Notes: a model not told the origin generated them from the letters alone. A stretch of 36,748 nt of DNA from Bauldia sp. (GCA_020849325.1 JADLGL010000097.1:1-36748); one strand, 5' to 3'. Shown: positions 16,277 through 24,814, counted from the first letter of the stretch. Translations and numbers: made by a program.

Positions 16277-16963
16277 CTAGAAATCCGGGTCGGTGTAGTG
16301 CGGCGACGGGCTCGCGCCCTTGATCCGGTCGGCGAGGATCGGGCGGAACGACAGCCGGGACTTTATCCTCGCGTACCACGCTTTCGCAGCCTCGCCCTCT
16401 TCCCACGGCACCTCGCCGATGTAGTCGAGGCAAGATACCTCGGCCGCGGCGGCGAGATCCGCAAGGCTGAGCCGCCGGCCGGCGAGCCAGTGGCGCCGCT
16501 CGGCGAGGTAATTGATGTAGCGGATATGGTAGCGGATGTTGGTCCGTCCCGCCCGGATGGCGGTCGAATCCGGCGAGCCGCCCTTGCTGCCGGCAAGCCG
16601 TTTGAACACGAGTTCGTTGACGAGGAGGCGCGTCACCTCGGAATGCATCTTCTGGCCGAACCAGGCGACGAGGCGACGGGCTTCGGCGCGCTCGACGGCG
16701 GTATCGGGCATCAGCGAATCCTCGCCGAAGCGGACGCCGCGGGTCTCGGCGAGATACTCCGCGATCACCGCCGCGTCCGACACCACCGCCTCGTTGTCGT
16801 CGGCGAACACCGGCAGCGTGCCCGCCGGGTTGAGCGCGAGGAAGGCCTCGTCGCGGAGGAGCGGCTGCACCTCGGTCATCGTCACCTCCTCGCCGTACTC
16901 GGCAAGGACGAGGCGGACATAGCGGGACGGCGCGGAAAGCGGGTGGTGGTAGAGCGTCGGCAT
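16277..16963 (-). CDS. fzlA: glutathione S-transferase family protein, FzlA-like
   Basis: A 228-residue GST-fold protein: thioredoxin-like N-terminal domain ([47 protein letters not shown]) and helical C-terminal domain. [38 protein letters not shown] and the ending [20 protein letters not shown] match the FzlA subfamily, which in Caulobacter binds FtsZ filaments and is needed for division rather than detoxification. The assignment to FzlA is from remembered signature segments. It is first in a likely operon with queG and the SDR gene, and is divergent from uppP, another envelope gene. Confidence 0.82.
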   Translation of the reverse strand: MPTLYHHPLSAPSRYVRLVLAEYGEEVTMTEVQPLLRDEAFLALNPAGTLPVFADDNEAVVSDAAVIAEYLAETRGVRFGEDSLMPDTAVERAEARRLVAWFGQKMHSEVTRLLVNELVFKRLAGSKGGSPDSTAIRAGRTNIRYHIRYINYLAERRHWLAGRRLSLADLAAAAEVSCLDYIGEVPWEEGEAAKAWYARIKSRLSFRPILADRIKGASPSPHYTDPDF

Positions 16964-17096
16964 CGGGGGCTGATCGGGAGGACGGGCCGCACGGGCCGGT
17001 CGGAGCGCTGCTCCCGCTGGTCCCGAAACGGGGCCGGGTATAGGACCGCCCGGAGGGCCCGACAAGCCGATTCGGCCCCACCCGAAAAGGTGGTCA

Positions 17097-17909
17097 ATGG
17101 AAACCGGAACGCTCATCGACGCCCTCATCCTCGGGCTCATCGAGGGGTTGACCGAGTTCATCCCCGTCTCGTCGACCGGGCACATCCTCCTCGCCGGTCA
17201 TTTCCTCGGTTTCGAGAACCCCGGCCGCTCCTTCGAGATCATGATCCAGCTCGGCGCGATCCTCGCCGTGTTCTCGGTCTATGCGACGCGGCTCCTCGCG
17301 ATCGCACGCGCGATTCCGCACGACCCGCGGGCGCGGCGTTTCGTCATCGCCGTCGTCCTCGCCTTCATCCCCTCGGTGGTGATGGGCGTCGTCCTCTACG
17401 ATTTCATCAAGGAGGTGCTGTTCGAGACGCCGGTCGTCATCGCGGTCGCGCTCATCGTCGGCGGCGTGGTTCTCCTCTACGTCGACCGGATGGACCTCCG
17501 GCCGCGGAAATTCGACGCGATGGACTATTCGTGGCCGATGGCGCTCGTGATCGGCCTTTTTCAGGTGCTGGCGATGATCCCGGGCGTGTCGCGGTCCGGG
17601 GCGACGATCGTCGGCGGCCTTCTCCTCGGCGGCGACAAACGCTCGGCGGCGGAGTTCTCGTTCTTCCTCGCGATGCCGACGATGCTCGGCGCCTTCGTCT
17701 ATGACGCCTACAAGAACAGCGACGCGTTCACCGGCGGCAACATCCTCGTGATCGCCATCGGCTTCGTCGCCGCGTTCCTGACGGCGCTCCTCGTCGTCCG
17801 GAAGGTGCTCGATTTCGTCAGCCGGCGCGGCTTCGCGCCGTTCGCCTGGTGGCGGATCGGCGTCGGCTCGGTGGCGCTGGTGCTGCTGCTGCTCGGCGTC
17901 GGCGGGTAG
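17097..17909 (+). CDS. uppP: undecaprenyl-diphosphatase
   Basis: UppP/BacA recycles the lipid carrier of peptidoglycan by removing a phosphate from undecaprenyl diphosphate. The 270-residue integral membrane protein carries the first active-site motif LIEGLTEFIPVSSTGHI (Glu16, Glu20, Ser26, His29) and the second, MIPGVSRSGATI (near 160-171). Seven to eight hydrophobic segments are visible, with the C-terminal one near 255-268. The ATG at 17097 begins 133 nt from the divergent fzlA start. Resistance to bacitracin is a known side effect of high expression in this family. Confidence 0.96.
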   Translation: METGTLIDALILGLIEGLTEFIPVSSTGHILLAGHFLGFENPGRSFEIMIQLGAILAVFSVYATRLLAIARAIPHDPRARRFVIAVVLAFIPSVVMGVVLYDFIKEVLFETPVVIAVALIVGGVVLLYVDRMDLRPRKFDAMDYSWPMALVIGLFQVLAMIPGVSRSGATIVGGLLLGGDKRSAAEFSFFLAMPTMLGAFVYDAYKNSDAFTGGNILVIAIGFVAAFLTALLVVRKVLDFVSRRGFAPFAWWRIGVGSVALVLLLLGVGG

Positions 17910-18001
17910 CCTGCGCGGGGCATCCGCGGCGCGGCGGCGTTGCTTCGGCCGCTGCCTTTCGCGCAAAGGCCGTCTCGTTGCGAGCGGCCTACCGTTCTCT
18001 C

Positions 18002-18985
18002 CTATCCCTGCTCCACCTTCCGCGTGCGGGCGAACTGGCCGTGGGGGCGGTAGGGCAGGAGGTAGGTCGGCAGGATGGCCGCGAGGCTCGCCGGGTCGAT
18101 GCCGACGCCGGGCAGCGTCCGGCCCTCGGCGGCCGCCGCGGCGGACACGATCGTGTCGTGGCGGAGCTGCTTCACCTGATCGCGGGTGAGGAGCCGGCCC
18201 GGCAGGTAGCCGAGGATGCCGCCCATCACCCCGGCGATGCCGAAGGGGATCGTCACGATGCGGCGCCGCCGTTCGATGATTTCGAGCATCATTTCCATAC
18301 AGCGGCGGAAGGTCAGCACTTCCGGGCCGCCGAGCTCGTAGGTGCGGCCGGCGCGAACCGTGCCGTCAACGGCGCGGGCAGCGATCTCGGCAACGTCGCC
18401 CACGAACACGGGCTGGAATTTCGCATCCGGCCCGATGATCGGCAGCACGGGCCCCGTGGTCGCCATGCGGGCGAAGCGGTTGAAGAAGCGGTCGCCGGGG
18501 CCGAACTGGACGGACGGGCGCAGGATGACCGCCGCGGCATTCGCCTCGCGGACGGCCTTCTCGCCTTCGAGCTTCGTGCGGTCGTACTCGGACCCGGTCG
18601 CGCCGTCGACGCCGAGCGCCGACACATGCACGAGGGCATCGAGCCCTTCCATCCGCGCCGCGGCGGCGATGGCGGCGGCGCCTTCGACATGGACCGCCTC
18701 GAACGACTGGCTGCCCTTCTCGATCATGATGCCGACCGCGTTCACGGCCGCGACCGAGCCGCGGAGCGCGGCGGCCACCGATGCGGGATAGCGCACATTG
18801 GCCTGAACGGCCTGGACCTGGCCGACCATGCCGAGCGGCCGGAGGAACCCGGCGAGATCGGGCCGCCGGACCGCCGCCCGGACGCGATAGCCGCGCGCCG
18901 CGAGCGCCCGGACGATGGTACGCCCGACGAAGCCGCTGGCGCCGAACACCGTCACGAGACGGCCGTTGCCGTAAGTCCCCTGCAT
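18002..18985 (-). CDS. complex I NDUFA9 subunit family protein (NAD(P)-binding)
   Basis: A 327-residue Rossmann-fold protein of the NmrA/NDUFA9-like atypical SDR group. VTVFGASGFVGRTIVRALAARG is the GxxGxxG dinucleotide motif. Also seen are VNAVGIMIEKGSQSFEAVHVEGA, LVHVSALGVDG, EYDRTKLEGEKAVRE, ILRPSVQFGPGDRFFNRFARM and QPVFVGDVAEIAARA. In mitochondria the family member sits in complex I; in bacteria the role is unproved. Ortholog position next to uppP is common in Rhizobiales as I recall. ATG 18985 has GAGGG upstream. Confidence 0.9.
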   Translation of the reverse strand: MQGTYGNGRLVTVFGASGFVGRTIVRALAARGYRVRAAVRRPDLAGFLRPLGMVGQVQAVQANVRYPASVAAALRGSVAAVNAVGIMIEKGSQSFEAVHVEGAAAIAAAARMEGLDALVHVSALGVDGATGSEYDRTKLEGEKAVREANAAAVILRPSVQFGPGDRFFNRFARMATTGPVLPIIGPDAKFQPVFVGDVAEIAARAVDGTVRAGRTYELGGPEVLTFRRCMEMMLEIIERRRRIVTIPFGIAGVMGGILGYLPGRLLTRDQVKQLRHDTIVSAAAAAEGRTLPGVGIDPASLAAILPTYLLPYRPHGQFARTRKVEQG

Positions 18986-19096
18986 GATCCCACCCTCGCG
19001 GGCGCCCCCTCAGGCGCCGTCCGCCAGTCCTACCGGCCGAACCGCACCCTGTACAGGCGGCGCGACGGCGCGGCATCCGGCCCGCCCGCTCCGAAA

Positions 19097-19125
19097 TTGA
19101 CAAGCCTCGCCGCGCTCCGTACACG
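19097..19125 (+). promoter_or_regulatory. promoter of tRNA-Leu(CAG)
   Basis: TTGACA (19097-19102), a 17-nt spacer and TACACG (19120-19125) place the transcript start 2-4 nt before the tRNA. The -35 is a perfect consensus match. Confidence 0.65.
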
Positions 19126-19134
19126 ACGCGCCGT

Positions 19135-19219
19135 GCCCGGATGGCGGAATTGGTAGACGCGCACGGTTCAGGTCCGTGTGGTGAAAGCCGTGGAGGTTCG
19201 AGTCCTCTTCCGGGCACCA
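19135..19219 (+). tRNA. tRNA-Leu, anticodon CAG
   Basis: An 85-nt class II tRNA with an encoded CCA. Acceptor GCCCGGA pairs with TCCGGGC; the anticodon stem is CACGG/CCGTG around loop TTCAGGT, anticodon CAG at 19169-19171. A long variable arm follows, then a T-arm with loop TTCGAGT and one G-T pair in its stem. CAG reads CTG, a frequent Leu codon at this GC content. Confidence 0.97.
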
Positions 19220-19701
19220 ACCCATAAGCAATTGATTTATCTGTATTTTCCGGCCGGCGCCTCACCCCTTGTCCAAAGGGGATGCTGGTTCGCGGGCGGG
19301 AGCAGGCGACCAACGCGCTTCGGTTCGGAATCGGCCGGCACGGAGTGCGCTGCTCGGCAGGTCGCCGGCGCTCGCACCGCCCCCTCAGAGCCCGCGGGGC
19401 TTGTCCCGGGACGGTCGCGGGCCTGACGACCCGTCGGAAGGCGCCGACGCCGCACCGTTCGGCCAGCATCGAGTGGCTCGAACAACCAGAGATCGTCATG
19501 GTCGGACTGGTTCCGACCATCCGCGCCTTGCTTTGGCTCCGAAGGTAGCCGTGGATGGTCGGGACGAGTCCGACCAAGACGATCCTGGGTAGAACCGGGC
19601 AGTCCGCACCACCGATTTCGCTTCCCCGGATGCCCTTCGCTTTCCGGGAACACCTCGGCGGGCGCCGCGTTGAGAGGCCGGTCATGTCAGTGGAGGGCGC
19701 G
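19220..19701. other. 482-nt intergenic stretch with one long-hairpin repeat
   Basis: After the tRNA there is a short AT-rich patch (19220-19250), then GC-rich DNA without a convincing gene. The recognisable content is the long inverted repeat at 19491-19584 and its flanks, shared with 24540-24690. Open frames here have no ribosome-binding site or family resemblance. Confidence 0.6.
19491..19584. repeat. long-hairpin intergenic repeat, copy 1
   Basis: Arms 19491-19522 and 19553-19584 are 32 bp each and pair with about three mismatches; the inner 30 nt include CGCCTTGCTTTGG. A second copy lies at 24549-24643. Similarity between copies continues into both flanks (about 19482-19624 versus 24540-24690), for example GCAGTCCGCACC on the right. 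It is non-coding, and looks like a dispersed palindromic or MITE-like element. Confidence 0.75.
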
Positions 19702-19968
19702 ATGCCGCTGAAACCGATCTCCGGTCAAAGGGTCGTCGACGAGCACGACGACATCGCCTTCGAAATGGCGGCGCCCGACGGCTCGACCGTGCGCTGCCGG
19801 GCCGATCGGGACTATGTGATCGCGATCGCGCCGGACGACCGCCAGCGCAGCGTCGGCGACATTTTCGACGAGATGCGCGGGCGGATCGAGCTCGAGGCCA
19901 GCGAGGCCTACGACCTCCACGGGACCGACCGGCACGGCGAAGTGCAGCTTGCGCCGATCATCGCGTAG
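19702..19968 (+). CDS. small hypothetical protein, possibly DUF1488-like
   Basis: An 88-residue acidic protein. I chose the ATG at 19702 because GGAGGG lies about 6 nt upstream; an ATG six codons earlier (19684) is possible. The order of elements, AFEMAAPDGSTVRCRADRDY, then an acidic middle, then DEMRGRIELEASEAYD and EVQLAPII, resembles the topology of DUF1488 proteins, but the match is weak. No membrane segment or signal peptide. It is isolated between the tRNA region and a convergent creatininase gene. Function unknown. Confidence 0.6.
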   Translation: MPLKPISGQRVVDEHDDIAFEMAAPDGSTVRCRADRDYVIAIAPDDRQRSVGDIFDEMRGRIELEASEAYDLHGTDRHGEVQLAPIIA

Positions 19969-20052
19969 GCGCGGCGGCGGTTTCACGGCGGAGGTGCGTG
20001 CGGCAACCGCAAGAGCGGCCGACGGGTCGCGGCGTCGGGGCGGCGGCTCCGG

Positions 20053-20850
20053 TCAGGCCTTCGTCCACAGGCGGGCGATGTCGAAGCGGTGGACGTCGCG
20101 GCAGAGTTCGACGAAGGCCGCAGCCTGGTGCTCGATCGTCCGACGGCCTTTTTCGGCCGTGGCGGCGGCGGCGTTGCCGAGGGCGCCGAGCGGATTGAGG
20201 TCCTGGGCCTTCCAGCCGAACTGCACCGGACCGTGGGCGCGGAGGTGGGTGAACTCCTCGATGAAGTTCTGCTGGGCCGAACGGAAATCCTGTGCCGCGT
20301 CCATGCGGACGAGGTCCGGCCGAAGGTGCAGCATCATCGAGGTTTCGACGTCGCCGCCGTGGATGCCGTAGGCGCTCTCGCCAGCCGGGAACGCGCTCTC
20401 GGGCAGGCCGAAGCGCGCCCAGCCGGTGGCGACGACCAGCATGTCGTGGTCGATGCGGAGATCGCGCGCAACGATGTCGAGCACCGGCACGTTGCCGCCA
20501 TGCGCGTTGATGAGGATCAGCTTTCGGATGCCGGCGTGGGCGATCGAACGGCCGATCGCCATCAGCATGGCGATCAGGACCGGCGACGGATAGGTCAGCG
20601 TCCCCGGCGAGGAGACGTGCTCGTTCGACGTTCCGACCGCCTGCGTCGGCAGCACGGTGACGGGAAGGTCGGCCGGCATCAGTTCGAGCGCGCGGGCGAT
20701 CATCCCCTCGGCGATGCAGGCGTCGGTGCATACGGGAAGGTGCGGGCCGTGCTGCTCGATCGCGGCGACCGGCAGCACCGCGATCCAGCCCGCGGCGTCG
20801 GCGCCGAAGTCCGTGGTCGTCATCTCCTCCCAGCGGCGGCGGGGCAGCAT
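20053..20850 (-). CDS. creatininase family amidohydrolase
   Basis: A 265-residue metal-dependent amidohydrolase fold. AIEQHGPHLPVCTDACIAEG supplies the first metal ligands (Glu32, His34, Asp43). LINAHGGNVPVL is the signature HGGN, and GIHGGDVETSMML the late metal-binding Glu. AVGTSNEHVSSPGTL replaces the usual GxSxEH segment. Family members cleave creatinine or act on cofactor precursors (riboflavin pathway, mycofactocin); nothing nearby identifies the substrate. ATG 20850 has AGGGA upstream; a GTG 24 nt further is less likely. Confidence 0.88.
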   Translation of the reverse strand: MLPRRRWEEMTTTDFGADAAGWIAVLPVAAIEQHGPHLPVCTDACIAEGMIARALELMPADLPVTVLPTQAVGTSNEHVSSPGTLTYPSPVLIAMLMAIGRSIAHAGIRKLILINAHGGNVPVLDIVARDLRIDHDMLVVATGWARFGLPESAFPAGESAYGIHGGDVETSMMLHLRPDLVRMDAAQDFRSAQQNFIEEFTHLRAHGPVQFGWKAQDLNPLGALGNAAAATAEKGRRTIEHQAAAFVELCRDVHRFDIARLWTKA

Positions 20851-20967
20851 GCTCGTTCCCTGTCCGGTCAGCACGGTCTCGACCTTCGAAGCCCGTCGCC
20901 GGTGTGGCGCGCGGCGGCGGGGTCATGCTAGTCGCCGGGGGGTGGCGAGGCCAGCGCGGGGGATGGG

Positions 20968-21507
20968 ATGCCGACCGAGACCGCAGTTCCGATGGGCATC
21001 GTGATCGTTTCCGACCGCGCGAGCCGGGGCGTCTACGAGGACCGCGGCGGCCCGGCGATCAGCGCCTACCTCTCGGCCGCGCTGACGACGCCGTGGCGGG
21101 CGGAGTACCGCCTGGTGCCGGACGAGCGGCCGGAGATCGCCGCGTGCCTCAGAAACCTCGCGGACGACGTGCGCTGCCCGCTGATCCTCGTCTCCGGCGG
21201 CACCGGCCCCTCGCCGCGCGACGTGACCCCTGAGGCGACCGCCGACGTTTGCGAGCGCATCCTCCCGGGTTTCGGCGAGGCGATGCGGACGGCGAGCCTC
21301 CGCGAGGTGCCGACGGCGATCCTGTCGCGGCAGCTCGCGGGCACGCGCGGCGCCTCGCTGATCATCACCGTGCCGGGCCGGCCCGCGAGCATCAAAACCT
21401 GCCTCGACGCGGTATTTTCGGCCGTCCCCTACTGCATCGACCTCATCGGCGGGGCGCGGCTCGACACCGACCGGGCGGTGATCGCGGCGTTCCGGCCGAA
21501 GGGGTAG
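20968..21507 (+). CDS. mog: molybdopterin adenylyltransferase
   Basis: Mog/MogA adenylylates molybdopterin before molybdate insertion. The 179-residue protein has the MoaB/Mog fold: MGIVIVSDRASRGVYEDRGG, the nucleotide-binding VSGGTGPSPRDVTPEAT, LPGFGEAMRTASL and the ITVPGRPASIKTCLDAVF segment. ATG 20968 follows GGGGGATGG; a second ATG eight codons later begins at the conserved GIVIVSD and cannot be excluded. It is convergent with fixJ. Molybdenum cofactor fits an organism able to respire nitrate or fix nitrogen, but no such genes are seen here. Confidence 0.93.
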   Translation: MPTETAVPMGIVIVSDRASRGVYEDRGGPAISAYLSAALTTPWRAEYRLVPDERPEIAACLRNLADDVRCPLILVSGGTGPSPRDVTPEATADVCERILPGFGEAMRTASLREVPTAILSRQLAGTRGASLIITVPGRPASIKTCLDAVFSAVPYCIDLIGGARLDTDRAVIAAFRPKG

Positions 21508-21529
21508 CCTGGCGATTGCCGAACGCGGG

Positions 21530-22150
21530 TCACGCGCCCGACGGATGGGTTCCGACGCCTGCGGTCAGCGCGAGGCGGACGAGGTGCGACAGGCTCGAGG
21601 CCTGCATCTTGGTCATCAGGTTGGCGCGATAGACCTCGACGGTGCGCGGGCTGATGTCGAGGTCGTAGGCGATGACCTTGTTCGGCTTGCCGGCCACGAC
21701 GCCTTCCAGCACCTGGCGTTCGCGCGGGGACAGGCTGGCGAGCCGCTGCGCGATCTCGCCGCTGGCGGCGGGCGCGGCGCTCTGCCGGCGCGCGATGGCC
21801 GATTCGACGGCGGCGAGCATCGCATCGTCGGGATAGGGCTTCTCGAGAAAATCGACCGCCCCGAGCTTCATCGCCTCGACCGCGAGCGCGATGTCGCCGT
21901 GGCCGGTGACGACGACCACCGGCAGGTCGGGCTGGCGCGCCCCGACGGCCTTGAGGAGATCGATGCCCGACATGTCGGGCATCCGGACGTCGGTGACGAG
22001 GCAGCCCGCATCAGGCAGCGGCAGGAGAGCGAGGAAATCCGTCGCCGAGGCATGGGCGCGCGGATTGTGACCGGAAGCCGCGAGGAGGAAGCGCAGCGAA
22101 TCCCGCGTCGGCTCGTCGTCGTCGACGATGTGGATGACGGGCGTGGTCAC
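21530..22150 (-). CDS. fixJ: two-component response regulator FixJ
   Basis: A 206-residue response regulator. The receiver domain has Asp10/Asp11, phospho-accepting Asp54 (LVTDVRMPDMSG), VVVVTGHGD and Lys104 (FLEKPYPDD). The C-terminal LuxR-type HTH is SLSPRERQVLEGVVAGKPNKVIAYDLDISPRTVEVYRANLMTKM. The start is GTG at 22150, overlapping the TGA of fixL by four bases (GTGA), so the pair is translationally coupled. Upstream in-frame codons belong to fixL DNA and are not used. Phosphorylated FixJ is known to activate fixK in rhizobia. Confidence 0.95.
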   Translation of the reverse strand: MTTPVIHIVDDDEPTRDSLRFLLAASGHNPRAHASATDFLALLPLPDAGCLVTDVRMPDMSGIDLLKAVGARQPDLPVVVVTGHGDIALAVEAMKLGAVDFLEKPYPDDAMLAAVESAIARRQSAAPAASGEIAQRLASLSPRERQVLEGVVAGKPNKVIAYDLDISPRTVEVYRANLMTKMQASSLSHLVRLALTAGVGTHPSGA

Positions 22151-23628
22151 GGGCGATCGTCTCCTCCGGCGGACGATGACGGCACGGTAAAGCGAAACGT
22201 CGCCCCCGCGCCAGACGGCGGATCGACGCCGATCCGGCCGCCATGGGCTTCGATGATCGTGCGGCAGATCGAGAGGCCGAGTCCCATGCCCTGCGCCTTG
22301 GTCGACTGGAAGGACTGAAAAAGGTTCGGCGCGATGGCGGGATCGATGCCGGGACCGGTATCGGCGACCGAGATCTCGATCATGTCGCCCTCTGCCGGCG
22401 AGGTGGCGATGACGAGCTCCCGCCGCGGCACGGCGGCCATCGCATCGACGGCGTTGCGGATGAGGTTGACCAGCACCTGCTGGATCTGGACCCGGTCGAC
22501 GAGCGCCGACGGGGCGCGCGGATCGAGGCGGAAGGCGACCTTGATGCCCTGCTCCTTGGCGCCGACGAGGGCGAGCGCGCTCGCCTCCTCGACGAGCTTC
22601 GTCACCGGCTCGATCGTCCGCTCCTCCTCGCCGCGCGCGACGAAATCGCGGAGGCGCCGGATGATGTTGCCGGCGCGCAGTGCCTGGTCCGCCGCCTTGT
22701 CGAGCGCGCCGGTGACGAGCGTCCGGTCGCCGTCCGGCCGGTCGATGAGCCGGCGCGCGCCGCGGAGATAGTTGGCGAGCGCGGAGAGCGGCTGGTTCAG
22801 CTCGTGGGCGAGCGTCGAGGCCATCTCGCCCATCGCCGACAGGCGCGAGATGTGGGTGAGTTCGGACTGGAGCTCCTGCAGCCGCGCCTCCGCCTCCTGC
22901 CGCTCGGTCAGATCGCGGATGAAGCCGGTGAAGAAGCGGCCGGAGGGGACGTTGATCTCGCCCACCGACAGTTCGAGCGGAAACGTGCTCCCGTCGCGCC
23001 GCCGCCCGGCGACGACGCGGCCGATGCCGATGATGTGGCGCTCCCCGGTGGCGCGGTATTTCGCGAGATAGCCGTCGTGGTTCTGCCGGTGCGGCGACGG
23101 CATCAGGATGCTGACGTTCTGCCCGACGGCCTCGCTTTCGGTGTAGCCGAAGAGGCGCTCCGCGGCGGGGCTGAACGAGCGCAGAATGCCGTAGTCGTCG
23201 ATCACCATGATCGCGTCCGGCACCGTGTCGAGGACCGACTGGAGGAAGACGCGCTCGGCCGAGAGGTCGTGCTCCGGCGCGCGCAGCGCCTCGGCGCGGC
23301 CGGCAAACCGGCTCGCGCCGAGGCCGAGACAGGCGAGGACGGCGATGTCCACCGCAGCGTCGCCGGAAAGGTCGAGCCGCATCGCGATGGCGATGGCGGC
23401 GACGATGGCGAGGGCCGTTGCGACGAGGCCCGGGCCGCGGCCGCCGACGAAAGCGGCCGCCGCGAGCGGCGGCACGAGGAGAAGGAAGCGGGGGCGAGGC
23501 CCGATGACGTCGGACAGGACGAGGACGAGGCCGAAGGCGAGGACAACGCCGCCGACGGCGATGGCGTAGCCAGAAACCGTCCGCCGGGACGGCTGGCCCT
23601 CCGCTTCGCGCTGCGGTCCCATTTCCAT
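22147..23628 (-). CDS. fixL: oxygen-sensing haem PAS histidine kinase FixL
   Basis: A 493-residue membrane kinase. Four hydrophobic segments lie in residues 20-107, as in Sinorhizobium FixL. The PAS domain (about 130-245) holds the haem site: proximal His184 (QNHDGYLAKYR), then His198 and Arg204 in HIIGIGR, at the same 14- and 6-residue spacing as His200, His214 and Arg220 of Bradyrhizobium FixL; the residue matching Arg206 is Lys. The phospho-accepting His is 275 (STLAHELNQP), followed by the N box (LIRNAVDAM) and the ATP-lid motifs DTGPGID and GMGLGLSI. It should be a genuine O2 sensor. ATG 23628 is chosen; 23622 is an alternative. Confidence 0.96.
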   Translation of the reverse strand: MEMGPQREAEGQPSRRTVSGYAIAVGGVVLAFGLVLVLSDVIGPRPRFLLLVPPLAAAAFVGGRGPGLVATALAIVAAIAIAMRLDLSGDAAVDIAVLACLGLGASRFAGRAEALRAPEHDLSAERVFLQSVLDTVPDAIMVIDDYGILRSFSPAAERLFGYTESEAVGQNVSILMPSPHRQNHDGYLAKYRATGERHIIGIGRVVAGRRRDGSTFPLELSVGEINVPSGRFFTGFIRDLTERQEAEARLQELQSELTHISRLSAMGEMASTLAHELNQPLSALANYLRGARRLIDRPDGDRTLVTGALDKAADQALRAGNIIRRLRDFVARGEEERTIEPVTKLVEEASALALVGAKEQGIKVAFRLDPRAPSALVDRVQIQQVLVNLIRNAVDAMAAVPRRELVIATSPAEGDMIEISVADTGPGIDPAIAPNLFQSFQSTKAQGMGLGLSICRTIIEAHGGRIGVDPPSGAGATFRFTVPSSSAGGDDRP

Positions 23629-23708
23629 GCTTCAGCTTCGCTTCTTCCGGCCCCGGCGCCGCCGGCACGATCCAATACAACCCGGCGTGGCCGGCCGACT
23701 ACGGGTTT

Positions 23709-23716
23709 TCACGTAG
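23709..23716 (+). promoter_or_regulatory. candidate FixJ box upstream of fixK
   Basis: TCACGTAG in the fixL-fixK divergent gap resembles the rhizobial FixJ site (GTAMGTAG consensus), six of eight positions. It is followed by GGGAGACGTCCC, a small GGGA/TCCC inverted repeat. About 70 nt before the fixK ATG, a suitable distance. Short and degenerate, so uncertain. Confidence 0.38.
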
Positions 23717-23783
23717 GGAGACGTCCCGAATTTCGACGGCGGAAGGCGAGCGTCACATTCCCGGACAGCAGCAGGAGGATCAC

Positions 23784-24443
23784 ATGACTGCTTCCGCCCG
23801 CCTCACCGCTCCGTTCTCACCCGTTCCCGCCGCCGTCGCCGCCAACGGTCTCGCGGGCCTGCCGGGCGCCGTCACGAAATACGCGCGGAACGCGGAAATC
23901 TTCGGCGAGGGCGACGAGGCGGATTTCGTCTACAGGGTCCGGAGCGGCACGGTGCGGCTCACCCGCATCCTCCCCGACGGCCGGCGGATGATCGGTTCCT
24001 TCCATTTCGCGGGCGAATCGTTCGGGATCGAGCCCGGCGCCACCCATTCGAGCTCCGCGGAAGCGGTCACCGACTGCGAGATCGTCGCGACGCCGCGGAA
24101 CGCGGTGTTCCGCCGCGCCGAGAACGATCACGCCTTCTCGCACGAACTGTGGCAGTCGGCCGTCGCCGAACTCGCCGGCGCACGGCAGCACATGCTCGTC
24201 CTCGGCTGCCAGTCGGCGCTGGAGCGCGTCGCCTCCTTCCTCCTCGAGATGGCCGAACGGAGCCCGGTCGCGGGCGTGCTGTCGCTGCCGATGTCGCGGC
24301 AGGACATCGCCGATTATCTCGGCCTGACCATCGAGACCGTGTCGCGGACGATCACGCAGCTGACCGAGCGGGGCGCGATCGAGGTGCCGTCGTCGCGGAC
24401 GATCGTGCTGCGCAACCGGACGTCGCTCCGCTCGGCGGCCTGA
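23784..24443 (+). CDS. fixK: Crp/Fnr-family regulator FixK
   Basis: A 219-residue FNR/CRP-type activator. The cyclic-nucleotide-like beta domain spans about 30-125 (RNAEIFGEGDEADFVYRVRSGTVRLTR). The helix-turn-helix is 171-193 (SRQDIADYLGLTIETVSRTITQL) with Glu184, Ser187 and Arg188, the residues that in FNR/FixK read TTGA-N6-TCAA. There is no N-terminal four-Cys iron-sulfur motif, so it is FixK rather than FNR: oxygen control must come through FixLJ. It is divergent from fixL, with a FixJ-like box between. Three matching boxes occur 4-8 kb downstream. Confidence 0.93.
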   Translation: MTASARLTAPFSPVPAAVAANGLAGLPGAVTKYARNAEIFGEGDEADFVYRVRSGTVRLTRILPDGRRMIGSFHFAGESFGIEPGATHSSSAEAVTDCEIVATPRNAVFRRAENDHAFSHELWQSAVAELAGARQHMLVLGCQSALERVASFLLEMAERSPVAGVLSLPMSRQDIADYLGLTIETVSRTITQLTERGAIEVPSSRTIVLRNRTSLRSAA

Positions 24444-24451
24444 CGGGAGAG

Positions 24452-24482
24452 GCCGACGGACGACCGCGGCGCGGTCGTCGGC
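24452..24482 (+). terminator. strong hairpin after fixK
   Basis: GACGACCGC (24459-24467) pairs perfectly with GCGGTCGTC (24471-24479) around a 3-nt loop, and GCC/GGC extend it beyond a small bulge. It begins 9 nt after the fixK stop. No T-run follows, so Rho-assisted or processing function is possible. Confidence 0.45.
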
Positions 24483-24548
24483 TTCGCCTCGAAGCGCCGG
24501 ATCGGGACGTGACCGGGATCGGCGCAGCCGGAGGATCACACAACCAGA

Positions 24549-24643
24549 AACCGTCATGGCCAGACGCTTTCCGGCCATCCGCGCCTTGCTTTGGCTGCTG
24601 AAGGAAGCCGTGGTTGGTCGGGACGAGCCCGACCATGACGATC
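24549..24643. repeat. long-hairpin intergenic repeat, copy 2
   Basis: Second copy of the element at 19491-19584. Arms 24549-24580 and 24612-24643; the left arm has drifted more, so pairing is imperfect. The inner CGCGCCTTGCTTTGG and the flanks (ACAACCAGA to the left, GGGTAGAA and GCAGTCCGCACC to the right) are shared. It fills much of the 371-nt gene-free gap between fixK and the oxidase subunit (24444-24814). Confidence 0.7.
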
Positions 24644-24751
24644 TTGGGTAGAAATGAGGCAGTCCGCACCGTGGGTTTCGCTCGCCCGCCGGCGCCTCGC
24701 CGACCCGGCCCCATACCCGTCTCGCCAGTCCGCCTCACCAGGCTGCGAAGG

Positions 24752-24772
24752 CCTCTCCCCGCCGGGAAGAGG
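24752..24772 (-). terminator. hairpin downstream of the oxidase subunit IV gene
   Basis: CCTCTCCCC and GGGAAGAGG pair at eight of nine positions around GCC. On the minus strand it lies about 45 nt after the microgene stop. No T-run. Confidence 0.35.
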
Positions 24773-24789
24773 CGAATGCCGTTGGGCTC

Positions 24790-24814
24790 CGGGAATGATC
24801 CGAACGCGTCGAAC
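24790..24814 (-). repeat. stop-abutting GTTCGACGCATTCGG repeat, single arm
   Basis: Read on the minus strand, GTTCGACGCGTTCGGATC begins at the base after the TAG of the oxidase subunit IV gene. It is the same motif as the left arms at 30094 and 31965, but no matching right arm was found here. Confidence 0.55.

Noticed and set aside
15090..17081. A 663-codon open frame covering queG and most of the fzlA region
   Set aside because: Only the part from about 16214 down resembles QueG; the rest is an out-of-frame shadow of the GST gene. Long stop-free shadows are expected at this GC content.
21530..23680. A 716-codon frame that could be read as a fused sensor-regulator
   Set aside because: FixL reads in another frame with its own TGA at 22147; only the FixJ part of this frame is protein-like. 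The two genes overlap by GTGA and are not fused.
19491..24643. The two long-hairpin repeats as attachment sites of an integrated element spanning 19.5-24.6 kb
   Set aside because: The DNA between them holds ordinary housekeeping genes (creatininase, mog, fixLJK) and no integrase; dispersed intergenic repeats explain them better.
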